In this document: piece after piece, positions 9,996 to 18,517 of the stretch | Numbering within the stretch: position 1 is the stretch's first letter | Layout: every line of letters starts with the position of its first letter | NCBI RefSeq assembly: GCF_900102875.1 | Contig: NZ_FNGH01000012.1 | Span: 96,403-160,402, forward strand | Source: Franzmannia pantelleriensis | Lineage (GTDB): Bacteria; Pseudomonadota; Gammaproteobacteria; Pseudomonadales; Halomonadaceae | Direction of reading: 5' to 3' | DNA length: 64,000 nucleotides | Notes under the pieces: generated by a model | The model's database searches: none | The model's input: only the letters and a program-made list of their open reading frames with translations | Told to the model about the DNA's origin: nothing | Program-made: the position numbers and the translations under genes

Positions 9996-11386
9996 CCCGA
10001 AGTATCCTCAGCGGCTGTTGCCAGTTGCCCCAGGGTAATGGGTTTGAAGGGGGGGCGAAGGCGGTAGTAACCCGTCTCGGCAACGCTCTGCCCGTTGGCA
10101 TCGGCCAACAGCTCGCTGACCGTCAGGCCACACATGCGCCCCTGGCAGGGCCCCATACCACACCGGGTGAAGGACTTGGTCTGGTTGGGGCCACGACACC
10201 CCTGCTCGGCCATGCGGCGAACTTCACCGGCGGTAACCTCTTCGCAACGACACACCAGCGTCTCGTCCTCAGGTAGCCGCCAATGCACTGCCGGTCGGTA
10301 GAGGACGTCGAGGAAAGGACGAATAGCCGTTTCTCGCGCCAAGTCACGACGCAGCCGTTTCACTTCCCCGTGGATCTTGTCTTCACTCACACGGCCGAGC
10401 GCAATGGCGGCTCCCAACCCTGCCAGCTGTCCCTGCATCGCCGAGGCCTTGGCACCCACGATGCCGCCGGCATCTCCAGCGACTGCGACCCCCTCAACAT
10501 CTGTCGCCAGCCAGGGGTCTCTGCGCGGCTGCCAGGCCAGTTGCCGCTCGTCCCAGTCATGGGCACAGTCGAGGGCCCGCGTGACCTGCGTATTCGGCAC
10601 TACCCCCTGATGCAACAGCAGCAGCGGAGTTGTCAGGCAGTGCCACTCAGGATCGTTGCCGCATTGCCAGCGGACTCGCTCCAATCGGTCTTCGCCTTCG
10701 GCTTCCAGCGCCGTCACATGCCGAACATGCCTGACGCCAGCACGCCTCAGTTCGGCCAATAGTCCCAAACCCTTGAGCAGGGTCCGTGAATTACGTAGCG
10801 CACCGGGCAGTAGCGGGAGCGCATCCCAGTATTGCCCCGCCGGCGTGGTATCGAGCAAAGCTGCAATGGGAATCCCGGCGCGCAGATATTGCACGGCCAG
10901 CAGCAACAAAAGTGGCCCACAGCCAGCGAGCACTACCGGTGCCGAGGGCGCCAAGCCAGCACTCTTGAGCAGTATCTGACCGCTTCCGGCCGTCATGACT
11001 CCGGGCAACGTCCAGCCCGGGATCGGGAAGGGCCGTTCCATGGCACCATGGGCGAGAATGACGTGGCGGGCTTGCACCATCGAAGCATGCCCCCCCTGGA
11101 GGAGCCCGACCTCGAGTCGCCGGGTGAGCTGCCAAAGGGTAGTACCAGGACGATAGTCGATGCGCGGATCATCCAGCCCATCTACCAGCGCCTTACCATG
11201 CCAATAGTCATCACCCAGAATCCGCCGCTCCTTGAGCGGTGTCGACTCAATCGAACGATAGATCTGTCCGCCAGGTGCCGGCTGCTCATCGACCACCAGC
11301 GCGGTAATGCCATAGGCCACGGCAGTGGCGGCAGCGGCCATACCGGCTGGCCCGCTGCCGAGTATCACCAGGTCATGAGTCGTCAT
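9992..11386 (-). CDS. FAD/NAD(P)-binding dehydrogenase alpha subunit with C-terminal [2Fe-2S] domain (HcnB/OoxA-like)
   Basis: About 464 residues. The N terminus DLVILGSGPAGMAAAATA binds FAD, and a second Rossmann motif lies at VVLAGCGPLLLLLA. A C-terminal BFD-like iron-sulfur domain carries CRCEE followed by CGMGPCQGRMCG. This architecture is that of the large subunit of HcnABC hydrogen cyanide synthase, D-hydroxyproline dehydrogenase and opine oxidases. The start at 11386 has AGGAG 9 nt upstream and overlaps the stop of the small ferredoxin subunit by one base (TGATG), pointing to translational coupling. The family oxidises N-substituted or cyclic amino acids; the exact substrate is unknown. 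Confidence 0.85.
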   Translation of the reverse strand: MTTHDLVILGSGPAGMAAAATAVAYGITALVVDEQPAPGGQIYRSIESTPLKERRILGDDYWHGKALVDGLDDPRIDYRPGTTLWQLTRRLEVGLLQGGHASMVQARHVILAHGAMERPFPIPGWTLPGVMTAGSGQILLKSAGLAPSAPVVLAGCGPLLLLLAVQYLRAGIPIAALLDTTPAGQYWDALPLLPGALRNSRTLLKGLGLLAELRRAGVRHVRHVTALEAEGEDRLERVRWQCGNDPEWHCLTTPLLLLHQGVVPNTQVTRALDCAHDWDERQLAWQPRRDPWLATDVEGVAVAGDAGGIVGAKASAMQGQLAGLGAAIALGRVSEDKIHGEVKRLRRDLARETAIRPFLDVLYRPAVHWRLPEDETLVCRCEEVTAGEVRRMAEQGCRGPNQTKSFTRCGMGPCQGRMCGLTVSELLADANGQSVAETGYYRLRPPFKPITLGQLATAAEDTSG

Positions 11387-11688
11387 CAGCCGAGTCTCCT
11401 TGCGCCGTGTTGCGAACGGATCTGCATGCCGTCCTTTACAAGGACCTGGCAACCCTGGACATTGGGAATGTCGTCCACCTCGACCAGACACTCGAAACAG
11501 ACCCCCATCATGCAGTAGGGCCCCCTCGGGGATCCGCTCACCGGCGTGGTACGACATGCCTCGACGCCGGCCGAGAGCAGCGCCGCTGCAATGGTATCGC
11601 CATCCTGGGCAGTGACCTGTCGGCCATCGAAGTACACGATCACTGTCTTCTGTGCAGGTGCATCAGGCAGGGATAACCGTTTGAACAT
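11386..11688 (-). CDS. [2Fe-2S] ferredoxin-like small subunit (HcnA/OoxX-like)
   Basis: 100-residue iron-sulfur subunit of the heterotrimeric dehydrogenase. The plant-type [2Fe-2S] cluster signature is seen as SPRGPYCMMGVCFECLVEV, with a further Cys in VQGCQVLVKDGM, matching small subunits of HcnABC-type complexes. It overlaps the upstream DAO-type subunit gene by 26 nt and the downstream alpha subunit gene by 1 nt, so all three are probably translated together. It would pass electrons from the flavins to an unidentified acceptor. Confidence 0.86.
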   Translation of the reverse strand: MFKRLSLPDAPAQKTVIVYFDGRQVTAQDGDTIAAALLSAGVEACRTTPVSGSPRGPYCMMGVCFECLVEVDDIPNVQGCQVLVKDGMQIRSQHGARRLG

Positions 11689-12781
11689 CGAATCTCTCCG
11701 CGGTGAAAGGGGCTATTTCGCTGGGCAAGGAATCACCAGCGATCCAGGGGGCAAGGCGTTTGGCATGGGCTGCAGCCAAGGTCACACCACTATGGCAGCA
11801 GGCCACGAATGCGCCTGGGTGGGAGAGCGAAGCCTGATAGAGTGGATAGCCATCAGGCGTCATCACGCGCAGCGCACCCCAGGTACGCACTATCCGCGTA
11901 TTGGCCAGCGCTGGCAGGGCACGCACGGCCCGTTGGGCGATATGCGATAGCACAGGGGTCTCGGTACCTTCGTCAAAGCCGACATCTTCGTGGGAATCCC
12001 CCATCAAGATGGAACCTTCCCCTGTCTGGCGAAGATACGTGGTCGGAAGATTCAGCAGGGGGCGCATGCGCTCAGTGACCAGGATCTCGCCTCGATTGGG
12101 TACCAGTGGAGCATGCAGCCCAACCTGAGGCGCCAGGAGGCGGTTACCGAGACCGGCGGCGAGCACCACGCGCTCTGCCTGGACTCGCTCCCCTTCACGC
12201 TCGATCACGAAGCTGTCCCCGCGCTGATGCACTCGATGAACCTTACTGCCAGGAAGGAAAGTACCGCCGCAGCGAAGAAAACCGGCATGCAACCCGCGTA
12301 GCAGATAAAGCGGATTGGCATGTCCGTCCCAGCGCGACCAAGAGGCTCCCGCGACACTCTCCCCGATTTCCGGAATCATCTCGCGTAGCTGTTGGTGATC
12401 GAGCATGGCGAAATCGAACTGCCCGCCAGTCGCCTTGGCCAGCGAGGTGAGATCAGCCTGCCGCAGGTCCATTTCCCTCTGGCTATAGCAGAGATGCACA
12501 CCTCCTGGCGCCTGGTGCTGAGTTGCCACGTCAGTGAGATCCCAGAGTTCTTCCGAGAGACTGGGCCACAGGGATGCAGAGCTCATGCTCCACTGTGAGT
12601 AACTCGGCATTTCGAGCCCCTTCCCCTGAACCCAGACCAGCCCGAAGTTGCCTCGAGAGGCCCGGTAGGCAACATCGCCCTCATCGAGTACAGCGACTCG
12701 GTGACCGGCCTTGGCCAGGCCATAGGCAATAGCGCTGCCTACTAGGCCGCCCCCGACAACTGCAAAATCATAGGTCTTCAT
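11663..12781 (-). CDS. FAD-dependent dehydrogenase beta subunit (HcnC/OoxB-like, DAO family)
   Basis: 372-residue DAO-superfamily protein with the FAD motif DFAVVGGGLVGSAIAYGLA and the acidic residue in VAVLDEGDVA. In HcnABC, opine oxidase and D-hydroxyproline dehydrogenase complexes this subunit carries the substrate site. The C-terminal CCHSGVTLAAAHAKRLAPWI is the usual FAD contact. It is the first of the three dehydrogenase genes after the ABC importer, with 9 nt separating it from the permease gene, so uptake and oxidation appear coupled. The ligand class (amino acid with a secondary amine) is inference. Confidence 0.84.
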   Translation of the reverse strand: MKTYDFAVVGGGLVGSAIAYGLAKAGHRVAVLDEGDVAYRASRGNFGLVWVQGKGLEMPSYSQWSMSSASLWPSLSEELWDLTDVATQHQAPGGVHLCYSQREMDLRQADLTSLAKATGGQFDFAMLDHQQLREMIPEIGESVAGASWSRWDGHANPLYLLRGLHAGFLRCGGTFLPGSKVHRVHQRGDSFVIEREGERVQAERVVLAAGLGNRLLAPQVGLHAPLVPNRGEILVTERMRPLLNLPTTYLRQTGEGSILMGDSHEDVGFDEGTETPVLSHIAQRAVRALPALANTRIVRTWGALRVMTPDGYPLYQASLSHPGAFVACCHSGVTLAAAHAKRLAPWIAGDSLPSEIAPFTAERFDVQTVIPA

Positions 12782-12790
12782 ATGATCTCT

Positions 12791-13585
12791 TCATCCCTTG
12801 CCAATCAGGACTTTGTCGAGCCCATAGATGCGATCCAGTATTAGAACCAAGAGGGCCGTCAGAACGATCAACACGGTCGAGACAGAGGTAATCAGCGGGT
12901 CAATAGTATGTGCGATATGGTTGTACATCTGGACAGGCAGCGTCGCCGTGCTGGGAGACGCAACGAAAATCGTCATCGACAGTTCATCGAAGCTGGTAGT
13001 GAAAGCGAGAATCCAGCCGCCAGCAACGCCAGGCAAGATAATCGGCATGGTGACACGCCTAAACACCGTCCATTGACTGGCTCCCAGTGACAGCGCAGCC
13101 TGTTCGACACGTCGGTCCATGCCGAATACCGACGCCATCACCAGGCGCATGGTGTACGGCATGATGATGATCACGTGGGCCGCTACCAAGGCGTAAAAGC
13201 TGCCATAGACACCGATCCGCGAGAAAAAGCTGAGAAAGGCAACACCCAACACCACATGCGGAATCATAAGCGGTGAAAGAAACAGGCTAACTAGCGCCTC
13301 GCGACCCCTGAATTGGTAGCGAGCGATGGCCAAGGCAGCAGGCACAGCTAGTACAGCAGAAACACTGGCGGCGCCAATACCAAGATAGAGGCTATTCCAG
13401 AATGCCTGAACAAAGCTGCGGTTCTCGAGAATGGCCCGAAACCACCTGAGCGAGAAGCCATCAGTGGGATACGAAATGTAACCATTAGGGGTGAAAGCGA
13501 CCAGCATGACGACGACAAGCGGTGCCATCAGGAAGATCACGAACAGTGTGTGAAAGCACAGGGCCAGTTTTCCATTGTTTTGCAT
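12791..13585 (-). CDS. ABC transporter permease, PotC-like
   Basis: 264-residue inner-membrane permease with about six transmembrane helices, of the spermidine/putrescine/opine (PotC/YdcV) type. The EAA loop is recognisable as EQAALSLGASQWTVFRRVTMP. AAGGAAA lies 9 nt upstream of the ATG. It follows the first permease by 14 nt and precedes the oxidase beta subunit by 9 nt, so it is part of the same minus-strand operon. Confidence 0.9.
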   Translation of the reverse strand: MQNNGKLALCFHTLFVIFLMAPLVVVMLVAFTPNGYISYPTDGFSLRWFRAILENRSFVQAFWNSLYLGIGAASVSAVLAVPAALAIARYQFRGREALVSLFLSPLMIPHVVLGVAFLSFFSRIGVYGSFYALVAAHVIIIMPYTMRLVMASVFGMDRRVEQAALSLGASQWTVFRRVTMPIILPGVAGGWILAFTTSFDELSMTIFVASPSTATLPVQMYNHIAHTIDPLITSVSTVLIVLTALLVLILDRIYGLDKVLIGKG

Positions 13586-13599
13586 ATAAATATTTCCTT

Positions 13600-14502
13600 C
13601 TAACCCAATGTCCGGCGGAAGCGCCGTTCCATCATGCGGTTGTAACTCATCACCACGACCACATTCGCAATCAGGAGAATCACTGCAATGGAAGCACCGA
13701 GGGGCCAGTTCATGGTATTGAGATATTCGTCATAAGCTGCGGTAGCTGCGACTTTAATACGCCGTCCACCAAGTATCGCCGGAGTGGCAAAGGCGCTGGC
13801 GGCCAGAGCGAATACAATCAAACTTCCGGAGAGTATGCCGGGCATGATCTGCGGCACTACGACTCGACGAAAGACCGTGGTATGACTGGCGCCGAGCGAC
13901 AATGCCGCATGTTCCACGGAAGGGTCGAGCTTCTGCAGGGCAGCCCATACCGAGATCACCATAAAGGGTACTAACACGTGAACCAGCGCCAGAATGATGC
14001 CGGTATGGGTATACATAAGGTTACCCGCGCTAGCATCGGCAATGCCCAGTCCTTCCAGTGTTTTTCCCAGCAAGCCATTACCACCGATGAGAAGTACCCA
14101 GCCCAAGGTGCGCACTACCACTGAGATAAGCAGTGGTGTCAAGGTGACAACAAGGAACAGTGACCGCCAGGGGCTACGCATTCTTGAGAGTATATATGCT
14201 TCTGGCACACCAATGGCGATGCACAACACCACTACCGCTATGCTAATGACGTAGGTTCGAAAGAATATTTCGTGGAAGTAGTCGTCCTGAACGACTTCCA
14301 TGTAATTAGCAAGGCTAAAGGTAGCAATGATTCCTTCAGCATAATCAAAATTATTGAAACTAAGCACCAGGGTCATCAACAACGGCATGCCCAGCAGCAT
14401 CAGGAAGAATATCGCCCCTGGAGCGCTCAATAGCCATGGAGTCAGCGACTTTGGAAAAAACCGTGGTGGTGTCGCCGGAAGCGTCGAAGCAAGTTCAGCC
14501 AT
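13600..14502 (-). CDS. ABC transporter permease, PotB-like
   Basis: About 300-residue inner-membrane permease with six predicted helices and an EAA-like loop (EHAALSLGASHTTVFRRVVVP). The start at 14502 (MAELASTLP) has GAGGAG 7 nt upstream; an upstream in-frame start at 14562 would lie deep inside the ATPase gene and is not needed. It overlaps the ATPase gene by 8 nt, indicating coupled translation. It forms the channel together with the PotC-like permease. Confidence 0.9.
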   Translation of the reverse strand: MAELASTLPATPPRFFPKSLTPWLLSAPGAIFFLMLLGMPLLMTLVLSFNNFDYAEGIIATFSLANYMEVVQDDYFHEIFFRTYVISIAVVVLCIAIGVPEAYILSRMRSPWRSLFLVVTLTPLLISVVVRTLGWVLLIGGNGLLGKTLEGLGIADASAGNLMYTHTGIILALVHVLVPFMVISVWAALQKLDPSVEHAALSLGASHTTVFRRVVVPQIMPGILSGSLIVFALAASAFATPAILGGRRIKVAATAAYDEYLNTMNWPLGASIAVILLIANVVVVMSYNRMMERRFRRTLG

Positions 14503-15559
14503 GGACCTTCTCCTCGAGTAGCCGAATGGCACCGGGAGACCAACTGACACCCACATCATCACCTACCGCGACGCCTCGCTTCCCCAGGTTGGGCTGGGTG
14601 ATGAATAATTCACCGGCACTGCTGTCAACCTGGTAGAGCCAGTGGTTACCAAGAAACAAACGGGTCTTCACTCGGCCCTTGAGCTTGCCACTTGCACAAT
14701 CCGTCAACTCGAGCTTCTCAGGGCGAATCGAGATCTGCACCTGGTTGCTGGTACGCGGCCCATCCAGCATGAGCTCGAGAGTCGCATCACCCAAGCGTAC
14801 GGCTGTCTGGTCGCCTTGCTTTTTCCCGATCAGACCAGTCAGAAGGTTAGTCTTGCCGACGAATGAGCTGACGAAGGCATCACTAGGCCGTTCATAGGCA
14901 TTGAAAGGCTCATCGACTTGCACCACGCGCCCTTGGTTCATGACAACGACACGGTCACTGAGGGAAAGGGCTTCGGACTGGTCATGGGTGACCATAAGCG
15001 TGGTCGTACCGACCTGCTGCTGAATATTTCGGAGTTCTATTTGCATGTCCTCACGAAGCTTGGCATCGAGGTTGGACAGCGGCTCATCGAGCAGCAATAG
15101 CGGTGGTTGAATCACGAGGGCACGCGCAAGTGCCACGCGTTGACGCTGTCCACCGGAAAGCTCTCTAGGGTAACGATCCTTGAGTTGGTTGAGATGGACT
15201 AGCTCCAGCACCTCCCCCACCCGCTGACGGCTTTCCGCCGTAGGGACACCCCGCATTTCCAGCCCGAAGCGCACGTTCTCAACCACCGTCATATGCGGGA
15301 AAAGGGCATAGGACTGGAAAACGATCCCAATGCCTCTCTCATTCGGCTTGCGGTGAGTGATGTCTTCACCGTCCATGAGGATACGACCCCGGGTCGGCTC
15401 TACGAATCCGGCGATCATCTGGAGGGTGGTAGTCTTGCCGCAGCCGGAGGGTCCAAGAAGTGAGACGAACTCCCCCTTCTCGATCTCCAGAGTAATATCT
15501 TCAGCGGCAGTGGTGGGCCCATAGCATTTGGTTAATGACGTCAGGCTCAGATAGCTCAT
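14495..15559 (-). CDS. ABC transporter ATP-binding protein, PotA-like
   Basis: 354-residue ATPase of the CUT1/PotA group. Walker A is [12 protein letters not shown], the signature motif LSGGQRQRVALARAL, Walker B LLLLDEPLSNLD and the H-loop MVTHDQSEAL. A C-terminal regulatory TOBE domain follows (about residues 270-350, with ISIRPEKLEL). It energises import through the two adjacent permeases and is likely fed by the solute-binding protein encoded upstream. A hairpin separates it from that gene. Confidence 0.93.
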   Translation of the reverse strand: MSYLSLTSLTKCYGPTTAAEDITLEIEKGEFVSLLGPSGCGKTTTLQMIAGFVEPTRGRILMDGEDITHRKPNERGIGIVFQSYALFPHMTVVENVRFGLEMRGVPTAESRQRVGEVLELVHLNQLKDRYPRELSGGQRQRVALARALVIQPPLLLLDEPLSNLDAKLREDMQIELRNIQQQVGTTTLMVTHDQSEALSLSDRVVVMNQGRVVQVDEPFNAYERPSDAFVSSFVGKTNLLTGLIGKKQGDQTAVRLGDATLELMLDGPRTSNQVQISIRPEKLELTDCASGKLKGRVKTRLFLGNHWLYQVDSSAGELFITQPNLGKRGVAVGDDVGVSWSPGAIRLLEEKVHG

Positions 15560-15576
15560 GGTAGGACTCTCCCAAC

Positions 15577-15607
15577 CCCCTGCCTGGCAGCTATTGGCAG
15601 GCAGGGG
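15577..15607 (-). terminator. Intercistronic hairpin after the solute-binding protein gene
   Basis: 10-bp perfect inverted repeat (CCCCTGCCTG ... CAGGCAGGGG) between the binding-protein stop and the ATPase start. Such hairpins often attenuate transcription or protect the upstream mRNA, giving more binding protein than membrane components. There is no U-run, so full termination is unlikely. Confidence 0.5.
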
Positions 15608-15640
15608 TCACCAGTCATGGAGTTGGTGGGTTGACTTGAA

Positions 15641-16675
15641 TCAACGTTCGACGCGACGATTCCAGCGGTTTGTCCATTCCATGCGCTGTGGATTAATAGT
15701 GTCCCAATCCACTGAGGTCAGGTGATCGATGCGGTCACCGTAGGGCAAGCTCGCCGCCAGTTCTTCATCGAGCTCGGTGTATCGATTTGCTGGCCCCCAG
15801 CCCTGAGTGTCCGCGAGGATAGCCTGGATCTCAGGAGAGAGAAGGTGTGCCATGAAAGCTCTGGAGAGTTCGTCTTCACCACTGCCATCGACAATGCATC
15901 CTGCAACCATCAAGGCAACTGCTCCCTCTTCAGGATAAGCAAACTTCACTGGGAATCCGGTATCTGCTAGTGCCTGAACACGCCCGCTTCCCCAAACCGA
16001 GAGTGCAATCTCCTCATTCTGGAAAAGCTGCGACATTCCTCCTGCAGAGGTCTCGAAGCTGAGGATATTTGGAACGACGGAATCTTGAATGTATTCGAAT
16101 CCAGGATCGATATCGTCCTCTCCCCCTCCGTTTAATCTGGCAGCCATAACCAAGGTATGCAGGCCATAGGTATTGCTAACCGAAGGCACGACAACCTTTC
16201 CTTGGAACTTTTCGTCAGCCAGGTCACGCCACGAAGACGGTGACTCCCACCCGTTTCGCTCAAACATTTCTGCGTTGTAGGCAAAACCAGATGCCACCAC
16301 GCCCACGCCTACGGCATTGTCATTAGGAAAGCGGGCAATGTCATAAACATCATCTAACGCCTCAAAGCCGTTCATTGGTGCGCAAAATCCTAGATTCACG
16401 GCTTGGTACATCGGCCCATCATCAAGCAGAACAACATTCAGCTCTTGCTGGCCAGCCTGGGCTTGGAGTCGCGCAAGTGTATCAGTGGAATTACCGGCAA
16501 CGTATACGATATCGACATCATGCTTTTCTTGAAAGGCAGGAATGATGGACTCCTTCATCGCATATTCCGATGAGCCACCATATGCACCTATATATAGAGT
16601 ATCTGCCTGTATTGATGCTGCTGCAAGTCCGATCACGCCAGTCATGGATGCAGTTAAGAGTACCCGTCTACTCAT
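15641..16675 (-). CDS. Periplasmic solute-binding protein, PotD/spermidine-putrescine family
   Basis: 344 residues with a signal peptide (cleavage expected after SIQA, residue ~24) followed by DTLYIGAYGGSSEYAMKES, typical of family-1 PotD-like extracellular solute-binding proteins. It captures the substrate for the adjacent PotABC-like importer. Homologues bind polyamines, opines, thiamine or other small cations, so the ligand is open; its operon partners, amino acid dehydrogenases plus RidA, favour an amino-acid-like compound. It lies 148 nt from the LysR gene upstream, so it probably has its own promoter. Confidence 0.87.
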   Translation of the reverse strand: MSRRVLLTASMTGVIGLAAASIQADTLYIGAYGGSSEYAMKESIIPAFQEKHDVDIVYVAGNSTDTLARLQAQAGQQELNVVLLDDGPMYQAVNLGFCAPMNGFEALDDVYDIARFPNDNAVGVGVVASGFAYNAEMFERNGWESPSSWRDLADEKFQGKVVVPSVSNTYGLHTLVMAARLNGGGEDDIDPGFEYIQDSVVPNILSFETSAGGMSQLFQNEEIALSVWGSGRVQALADTGFPVKFAYPEEGAVALMVAGCIVDGSGEDELSRAFMAHLLSPEIQAILADTQGWGPANRYTELDEELAASLPYGDRIDHLTSVDWDTINPQRMEWTNRWNRRVER

Positions 16676-16823
16676 TCTGGAGATCCTTTAGTTTGTTGTT
16701 GTAAAGGTCAGTCAATATCGACAGAGTCAGAACCGTTTGTAATTGCTGCACCGCCATATCGACACCACGACTTAGAAACTAGCATTGGCAGATCATGCAG
16801 ACCAATGCCTTTTCGTACCGCCC

Positions 16824-17750
16824 CTATTCGTCAATGTTATGGCAAGGTCCGCCTTCAGCATCGATCAGCTGCTGGAGCTGGCTCTGCGCATCCTCCAGAA
16901 ATTCCATTGCCAGGCGTGCCGGAGGGCGATAGGCGGGAAGGACTGCGCTGTAATGAAACTCGATCGCGGGAAGAAAGGGTTTTGATACCAACCCCTGCTT
17001 GGAGTAGAAGTTTGCCGTCACGGGATCGATCAATGATACACCTGCCCCCGCTTTCACCAGCTCGCACGCAACGCTGGACAGTTGTGTCTCTATGCGCCTG
17101 CGTCGTTTGACACCCGCCGAATGGAAGGCTTGATCGATGATGGGCCTAACATCCTGTAGCTGGCCCAAGGAAACGAATGGCTGATCTTCCAAGTCCTGAA
17201 TATCAACCACCTGCTTCATAGCCAAGGGATGAGAGGGCAGCATCATCAGTCGAAGGTAGCCGGTTGCCAGAGGCAAGATGGTCACTGCCGGATCCTCAAG
17301 GCGCATACCGATGAATCCCAGGTCGCACTGCTGAGTTCCGACCCACTCCAGGACCCGTTGAGAGCTATGCGACTGAAGTGAGATGGTTATGCCCGGATGC
17401 CGTGCAGAAAAATCATGCACCATGCTCGGGAGTGCGCTCAATGCCAATGCAGGCATGCAGCTGACAAGCAACCGGCCAGTACGGAATTCGCGGATTTCTT
17501 TTGCAGTTTCAGTGATTTTGTCAAGCCCGACGAAGGCCCGCTCGACATCTTCATAGAGCGCCTGCGCTTCTGGCGTCGGGACTAGTCGCCCCTTGTCTCG
17601 CTTGAACAAGGAAAAGCCCACATGGTATTCAAGGTCGGCGATAAGCCGGCTCACGGCAGGCTGTGAGACATGAAGCGTCTGGGCAGCACGGGTCACGGTC
17701 TTATGCACCATGACTGCCCGGAATGCTTCGATCTGGCGAAGGTTGACCAT
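16824..17750 (-). CDS. LysR-family transcriptional regulator
   Basis: 308-residue LTTR. The N-terminal winged helix-turn-helix is VNLRQIEAFRAVMVHKTVTR followed by AAQTLHVSQPAVSRLIADLE, and the remainder is a periplasmic-binding-like effector domain. GAGGA precedes the ATG by 6 nt. It is codirectional with, and directly upstream of, the transporter/oxidase genes, so it most likely controls them in response to the imported compound. Its NocR/OccR-like relatives control opine catabolism, which agrees with the operon content; that link is inference. Confidence 0.9.
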   Translation of the reverse strand: MVNLRQIEAFRAVMVHKTVTRAAQTLHVSQPAVSRLIADLEYHVGFSLFKRDKGRLVPTPEAQALYEDVERAFVGLDKITETAKEIREFRTGRLLVSCMPALALSALPSMVHDFSARHPGITISLQSHSSQRVLEWVGTQQCDLGFIGMRLEDPAVTILPLATGYLRLMMLPSHPLAMKQVVDIQDLEDQPFVSLGQLQDVRPIIDQAFHSAGVKRRRRIETQLSSVACELVKAGAGVSLIDPVTANFYSKQGLVSKPFLPAIEFHYSAVLPAYRPPARLAMEFLEDAQSQLQQLIDAEGGPCHNIDE

Positions 17751-17956
17751 CTTCTTCCTCTATAAATTCAAAGGGGTGTGCCTACTCAATATACGTTTTA
17801 AAAATACAACTTCACTCCAGCGACCCCCTGGCCGCCCCCTCATCCCTGGTCGCAACGCAATCGACTTCTCAAGGCTGTTGATTCATGGATGATCAACCTA
17901 CAGTGGGACCATAATTAGGCGTTATGCTGTAAACGACCCTCACAAGGATACGCCCG

Positions 17957-18487
17957 ATGGACGAACACACCCTTCCCGGCCAGCACGAGCTCTCGATGAC
18001 CGTGCTGATGACCCCGGACATGGCCAACTTCAGCGGCAAGGTGCACGGCGGGGCGATCCTCAAGAAGCTCGACGAGGTCGCCTACGCCTGCGCCAGCCGC
18101 TACTCGGGCAGCTATGTGGTGACGCTGTCGGTGGACCAGGTGCTGTTCAAGCAGCCGATCCACGTCGGCGAGCTGGTCACCTTCCTGGCCATGGTCAACC
18201 ACGTCGGGCGCTCGTCGATGGAAATCGGCATCAAGGTGGTGGCCGAGAACATCCGCGACAAGGTGATCCGCCACACCAACAGCTGCTACCTGACCATGGT
18301 CGCGGTGGACGAGGATGGCACACCTGCCCTGGTGCCGCCGCTCAAGCTCGAGACGCCGCTGCAGAAGCTGCGCTTCGACAAGGCCGCGCTGCGCAAGAAG
18401 CTACGCAAGCAGGCCGAAGAGGAGGCCCGGCGCACCCATGCGCACCACTATGCGACTCAGCCCCAGCCAGACGATACGCAGGACTGA
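17957..18487 (+). CDS. Acyl-CoA thioesterase (hotdog fold)
   Basis: 176-residue hotdog-fold thioesterase of the YciA/BFIT type that hydrolyses acyl-CoA to free acid and CoA. The motif NFSGKVHGGAILKKLDEVAY contains the HGG and the catalytic acidic residue typical of this family. The C-terminal ~35 residues are charged and low-complexity (KKLRKQAEEEARR). AAGGA is 8 nt before the ATG. It is followed 30 nt later by the voltage-sensor-like protein gene. The acyl chain preference is unknown. Confidence 0.88.
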   Translation: MDEHTLPGQHELSMTVLMTPDMANFSGKVHGGAILKKLDEVAYACASRYSGSYVVTLSVDQVLFKQPIHVGELVTFLAMVNHVGRSSMEIGIKVVAENIRDKVIRHTNSCYLTMVAVDEDGTPALVPPLKLETPLQKLRFDKAALRKKLRKQAEEEARRTHAHHYATQPQPDDTQD

Positions 18488-18517
18488 GCCACGCCTCGTC
18501 CCGGCGAAGGAGACGCC

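Noticed and set aside
9992..12781. Hydrogen cyanide synthase (hcnABC)
   Set aside because: Subunit architecture matches, but gene order differs (beta, small, alpha) and the importer, LysR and RidA neighbours point to amino acid or opine-like catabolism; substrate cannot be set by sequence.
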